DNA of 6,413 nt from Anaerolineae bacterium (GTDB lineage: Bacteria; Chloroflexota; Anaerolineae; Aggregatilineales; Aggregatilineaceae). The stretch is taken from positions 1 to 6,413 of the forward strand of contig JAFGJA010000363.1 in NCBI GenBank assembly GCA_016929355.1. Direction: 5' to 3'. Below are positions 4,521 to 6,413 of the stretch, in pieces; the stretch's first letter is position 1, and the number at the start of each line of letters is the position of its first letter. The notes beneath the pieces were generated by a model. It was not told the origin of the DNA and did not search any database. It was given only the letters and a program-made list of their open reading frames with translations. The translations under genes and the position numbers were made by a program.

Positions 4521-6152
4521 ATGCGGCATGTGCGAAAACTATTGACGGTCATTGTGGCGCTCATGGTGCTGCTCTCGTTGGTGAGCGCGGCCTGGGCGCA
4601 AGACGGTGGTGATGGGGGGCAAACGGTACATACCGTGCAGGCAGGAGAAAACCTGTATCGCATCGCGTTGCAATATGGCACAACGGTTGATGCGATTGCC
4701 AAAGCAAATAATGTTACGAATCCTAATTTGATCGTGGTTGGTCAGAAATTGATCATTCCGGTTAGTGGAGGGGTGGTTGTGCCGCCAACGCCGACAACTG
4801 CGCCAGTAAGTGCCACACCGATGCCAACGCCGGTTCCGGCCCCTGCGGATGTAGTGCATGTGGTTCAAGCTGGTGAAAACCTGTTCCGTATCGCGCTCAA
4901 ATACAATCTGTTAACGAGCATTGTGGCGACTTATAACAACATCGAGAACCCGAATCTGGTGTATGTTGGGCAGGAAATTCGCATCCCGTCCGGGGCAACG
5001 GCGGCGGCAATAGCTGGTGCGGCGGGTACGCCTCAGCCAACGGCTGTCCCGGCGACGACGCAGGTTCCGGGCACTACTCCTGTAGCGACCTCTGTGATCG
5101 ACAATCAAGCGTCCAATGTGGGGTTTGCCTATGGGGTGCAGGTTCACTTGCCGAATCAGGATATGGCGAGCGTGATCACGAAAGCTGATGCGTTGGATGT
5201 GACCTGGATCAAACAGCAGATTGAATGGGCTTTGTATGAACCGACGGTGGGTAACATCAACTGGACACCGATTGACGAAATGGTCAGTGCGGCGGATGCG
5301 GCGGGCGTGAATATTCTGTTTTCCGTGAATTCGGCGCCGAGTTGGGCGCGCGATTCGGATCAGGAAAAAGGCCCACCGAGCGAATACAATAACTATGCGA
5401 ATTTTGTCGGCCAACTCGCCCAGCGCTATAAGGGCAAGGTGGATGCCTACGAGATTTGGAACGAGCAGAATTTGCGCCGGGAATGGAATACGCCCAATGG
5501 TATCAGCGCCGCCAGCTATGTTGAACTGCTACGGGTGGCTTACACCGCGATCAAGCTCTCCGATCCGGCGGCGGTTGTGGTGACGGGTGGTTTGGCTCCA
5601 ACCGGCTATAACGATGGGGTTAATGCCATTGATGATCGCGTATACTTGCGCCAGATGTATGAAGCGGGCGTGGCAGAATGGTCAGACGCGATTGGCGCGC
5701 ATCCGAATGGGTGGGCGAATCCGCCTGATAGCACCTGCTGCCGCAATAATCGTCCGGCGGTTCCCGGTTGGGATGACCATCCGAGTTTCTTCTTCAAGCA
5801 AACGCTGGCCGATTACCGCGAAATCATGAAGCAGTACGGCGATACCGGCACGTACATCTGGCCGACGGAATTTGGTTGGGGATCGAATGACGGTTTGAAT
5901 GTGGAACCCGGCGTTGATTTCCCGGCGGATTACGAATTTGTGTCCTATACCAGCCTGGATGAGCAAGCTGCGTATATCGTGCGCGCCTTCCAACTTGGCC
6001 CGACGCTGGGCTATGTGGGGCCGATGTTCCTGTGGAATCTAAACTTCTGCGAGGTTGTTGGCGTGACCGGTGAGCAGTGCTTGTGGAGTCTGCTCGATCC
6101 GGTTGGCAATCCGCGCCCGGCGTATACGGCGGTGCGGGATATGGCGAAGTAG
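4521..6152 (+). CDS. Secreted protein with two LysM domains and a clan GH-A type glycosidase domain
   Basis: A 543-residue exported protein. Residues 1-26 are a Sec signal peptide: basic start MRHVRK, hydrophobic core, and AWA before Q27 as a signal peptidase I site; no lipobox is present. Two LysM domains follow (36-80 and 112-156), each with the pattern VQAGENL.RIAL.Y...NP NL..VGQ...IP; LysM binds N-acetylglucosamine polymers such as peptidoglycan. Pro/Thr/Ala-rich linkers (81-110 and 157-195) separate them and lead to the catalytic part (about 198-543). There YEIWNEQN (310-317) gives a probable acid/base E315 after the strand-4 asparagine, and WPTEFGW (447-453) a probable nucleophile E450, the spacing of retaining (beta/alpha)8 clan GH-A enzymes such as GH39 or GH5. 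Cysteines 406-407, 510 and 520 may form disulfides. Substrate unknown; a cell-wall or exopolysaccharide glycan is plausible. Stop is TAG followed by a second in-frame TAG. It is a single-gene unit closed by a strong terminator. Confidence 0.9.
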   Translation: MRHVRKLLTVIVALMVLLSLVSAAWAQDGGDGGQTVHTVQAGENLYRIALQYGTTVDAIAKANNVTNPNLIVVGQKLIIPVSGGVVVPPTPTTAPVSATPMPTPVPAPADVVHVVQAGENLFRIALKYNLLTSIVATYNNIENPNLVYVGQEIRIPSGATAAAIAGAAGTPQPTAVPATTQVPGTTPVATSVIDNQASNVGFAYGVQVHLPNQDMASVITKADALDVTWIKQQIEWALYEPTVGNINWTPIDEMVSAADAAGVNILFSVNSAPSWARDSDQEKGPPSEYNNYANFVGQLAQRYKGKVDAYEIWNEQNLRREWNTPNGISAASYVELLRVAYTAIKLSDPAAVVVTGGLAPTGYNDGVNAIDDRVYLRQMYEAGVAEWSDAIGAHPNGWANPPDSTCCRNNRPAVPGWDDHPSFFFKQTLADYREIMKQYGDTGTYIWPTEFGWGSNDGLNVEPGVDFPADYEFVSYTSLDEQAAYIVRAFQLGPTLGYVGPMFLWNLNFCEVVGVTGEQCLWSLLDPVGNPRPAYTAVRDMAK

Positions 6153-6156
6153 TAGT

Positions 6157-6189
6157 TTAGCCGTTAGCGATTAGCTGTTAGCATTTAGC
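6157..6189. repeat. Heptamer tandem repeat TTAGCNN, five copies
   Basis: TTAGC recurs at 6157, 6164, 6171, 6178 and 6185, exactly every 7 bp, with the two intervening bases varying (CG, GA, TG, AT). It starts 4 bases after the stop codon of the LysM-glycosidase gene and ends 9 bases before its terminator. The pattern resembles the short tandem heptamer repeats described in cyanobacterial and other intergenic regions. It is non-coding. Confidence 0.8.
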
Positions 6190-6198
6190 AAAACTAAG

Positions 6199-6230
6199 AG
6201 CACCCGATCCTACTGGATCAGGTGCTTTTT
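6199..6230 (+). terminator. Intrinsic terminator of the LysM-glycosidase gene
   Basis: AGCACC (6199-6204) and GATCC (6206-6210) pair with GGATC (6215-6219) and GGTGCT (6221-6226), forming a stem of 11 pairs with one C-A mismatch and a TACT loop. A TTTTT run (6226-6230) follows directly and continues as GTTTG. It serves the plus strand; on the minus strand the downstream sequence is less T-rich, so it would be a weaker stop for the convergent gene. Confidence 0.87.
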
Positions 6231-6262
6231 GTTTGCGTGATGGGTTGTGCTTTTCTCGCGCG

Positions 6263-6413
6263 CTACGGGATTGATGACGCCGCCGTCGGGGTGTTGGTGA
6301 GTGTTGGCATGGGTGTGTCTGTTGGCGTGCTGGTCGGCGTTAGGGTCGGACTCGGCGTAATGGTTGGTGTATCCGTTGGCGTGAGGGTTGGACTCGGCGT
6401 GATCGTGGCTGTA
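6263..6413 (-). CDS. C-terminal Thr-Pro-rich tail of a protein that starts beyond the window
   Basis: The minus-strand frame is open from the right edge to a TAG at 6265-6263, giving the last 49 residues of a larger protein. The composition is almost only Thr, Pro, Ser and small residues, with a 14-residue period: ITPSPTLTPTDTPT then ITPSPTLTPTSTPT, then a degenerate DTPMPTLTNTPT, ending TAASSIP. Such tails are seen as linkers or cell-surface extensions on exported proteins, often glycosylated, and the neighbouring LysM protein has similar Pro/Thr linkers. No domain is visible, so the function cannot be told. The clean 14-residue period in only this frame, with a stop at the end, is the argument for coding. 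It converges with the LysM-glycosidase gene. Confidence 0.7.
   Translation of the reverse strand, partial: TATITPSPTLTPTDTPTITPSPTLTPTSTPTDTPMPTLTNTPTAASSIP
6320..6403 (-). repeat. Two 42-bp tandem repeats inside the Thr-Pro tail
   Basis: Copy 1 (6403-6362) and copy 2 (6361-6320) on the minus strand each encode 14 residues that differ at one position (Asp or Ser at position 12). The DNA copies differ mainly at third codon positions, which indicates selection on the protein rather than a fresh duplication. More copies may continue beyond the right edge. Confidence 0.75.

Noticed and set aside
4911..5414. Minus-strand open frame of 167 codons inside the LysM-glycosidase gene
   Set aside because: Arg/His-rich translation with no domain, fully antisense to a gene with clear LysM and glycosidase motifs.
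5682..5993. Minus-strand open frame of 103 codons inside the glycosidase domain
   Set aside because: Antisense to the conserved catalytic region containing WPTEFGW; no start signal and no recognisable protein pattern.
6320..6403. The 42-bp tandem repeat as a possible CRISPR or iteron array
   Set aside because: The copies are contiguous with no spacers, and the period is a whole number of codons with mostly synonymous differences, so it is a protein-level repeat.

Overview
The window looks like a stretch of chromosome from a free-living bacterium, most likely a member of the Chloroflexota (Anaerolineae-like). The reasons are the protein types together: a Hanks-type Ser/Thr kinase, a LysM-LysM-glycosidase exoenzyme with Pro/Thr linkers, a Thr-Pro-rich tail on a partial gene, and a small beta-rich orphan of a kind I associate from memory with this phylum. 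The taxonomic call is inference; there is no rRNA or marker gene here. I see no tRNA, CRISPR, insertion sequence, integrase or phage gene.

Layout. Positions 1-1010 (minus) hold the N-terminal 336 residues of a Ser/Thr protein kinase that runs off the left edge. Positions 1121-1534 (minus) hold a small orphan beta-rich protein. Divergent from it, 1614-2411 (plus) encodes an aminoglycoside-nucleotidyltransferase-like protein (AadA/ANT family with a DUF4111-type C-terminal domain). A GC-rich REP-like palindrome (2441-2464) separates it from a convergent two-gene unit on the minus strand: a DUF1015 protein (4293-2971) followed by an ACT-domain protein (2920-2486). This unit has a good promoter (TTGACG, 16 bp, extended -10 TACAAT) and a perfect hairpin lying across the stop codon of the first gene. 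A 227-bp divergent intergenic region leads to 4521-6152 (plus), a secreted protein with two LysM domains and a clan GH-A type glycosidase domain. It ends in a heptamer repeat (TTAGC every 7 bp, five copies) and a strong intrinsic terminator (6199-6230). The right edge (6263-6413, minus) is the C-terminal tail of another gene, made of Thr-Pro repeats.

How the genes relate. The window is mostly single-gene units with short spacers. Only the DUF1015-ACT pair looks like a true operon. DUF1015 genes are known to sit beside serine-biosynthesis genes in other bacteria, and ACT domains usually bind amino acids, so a role in amino-acid (perhaps serine) metabolism or sensing is a reasonable inference. 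The kinase, the LysM glycosidase and the Thr-Pro-tailed protein are surface or signalling functions, but nothing in the sequence ties them into one pathway. I do not see a clear new multi-gene defence or mobile system; the items most worth following are the DUF1015-ACT operon and its stop-codon hairpin, the LysM-glycosidase, and the two kinds of small repeats.
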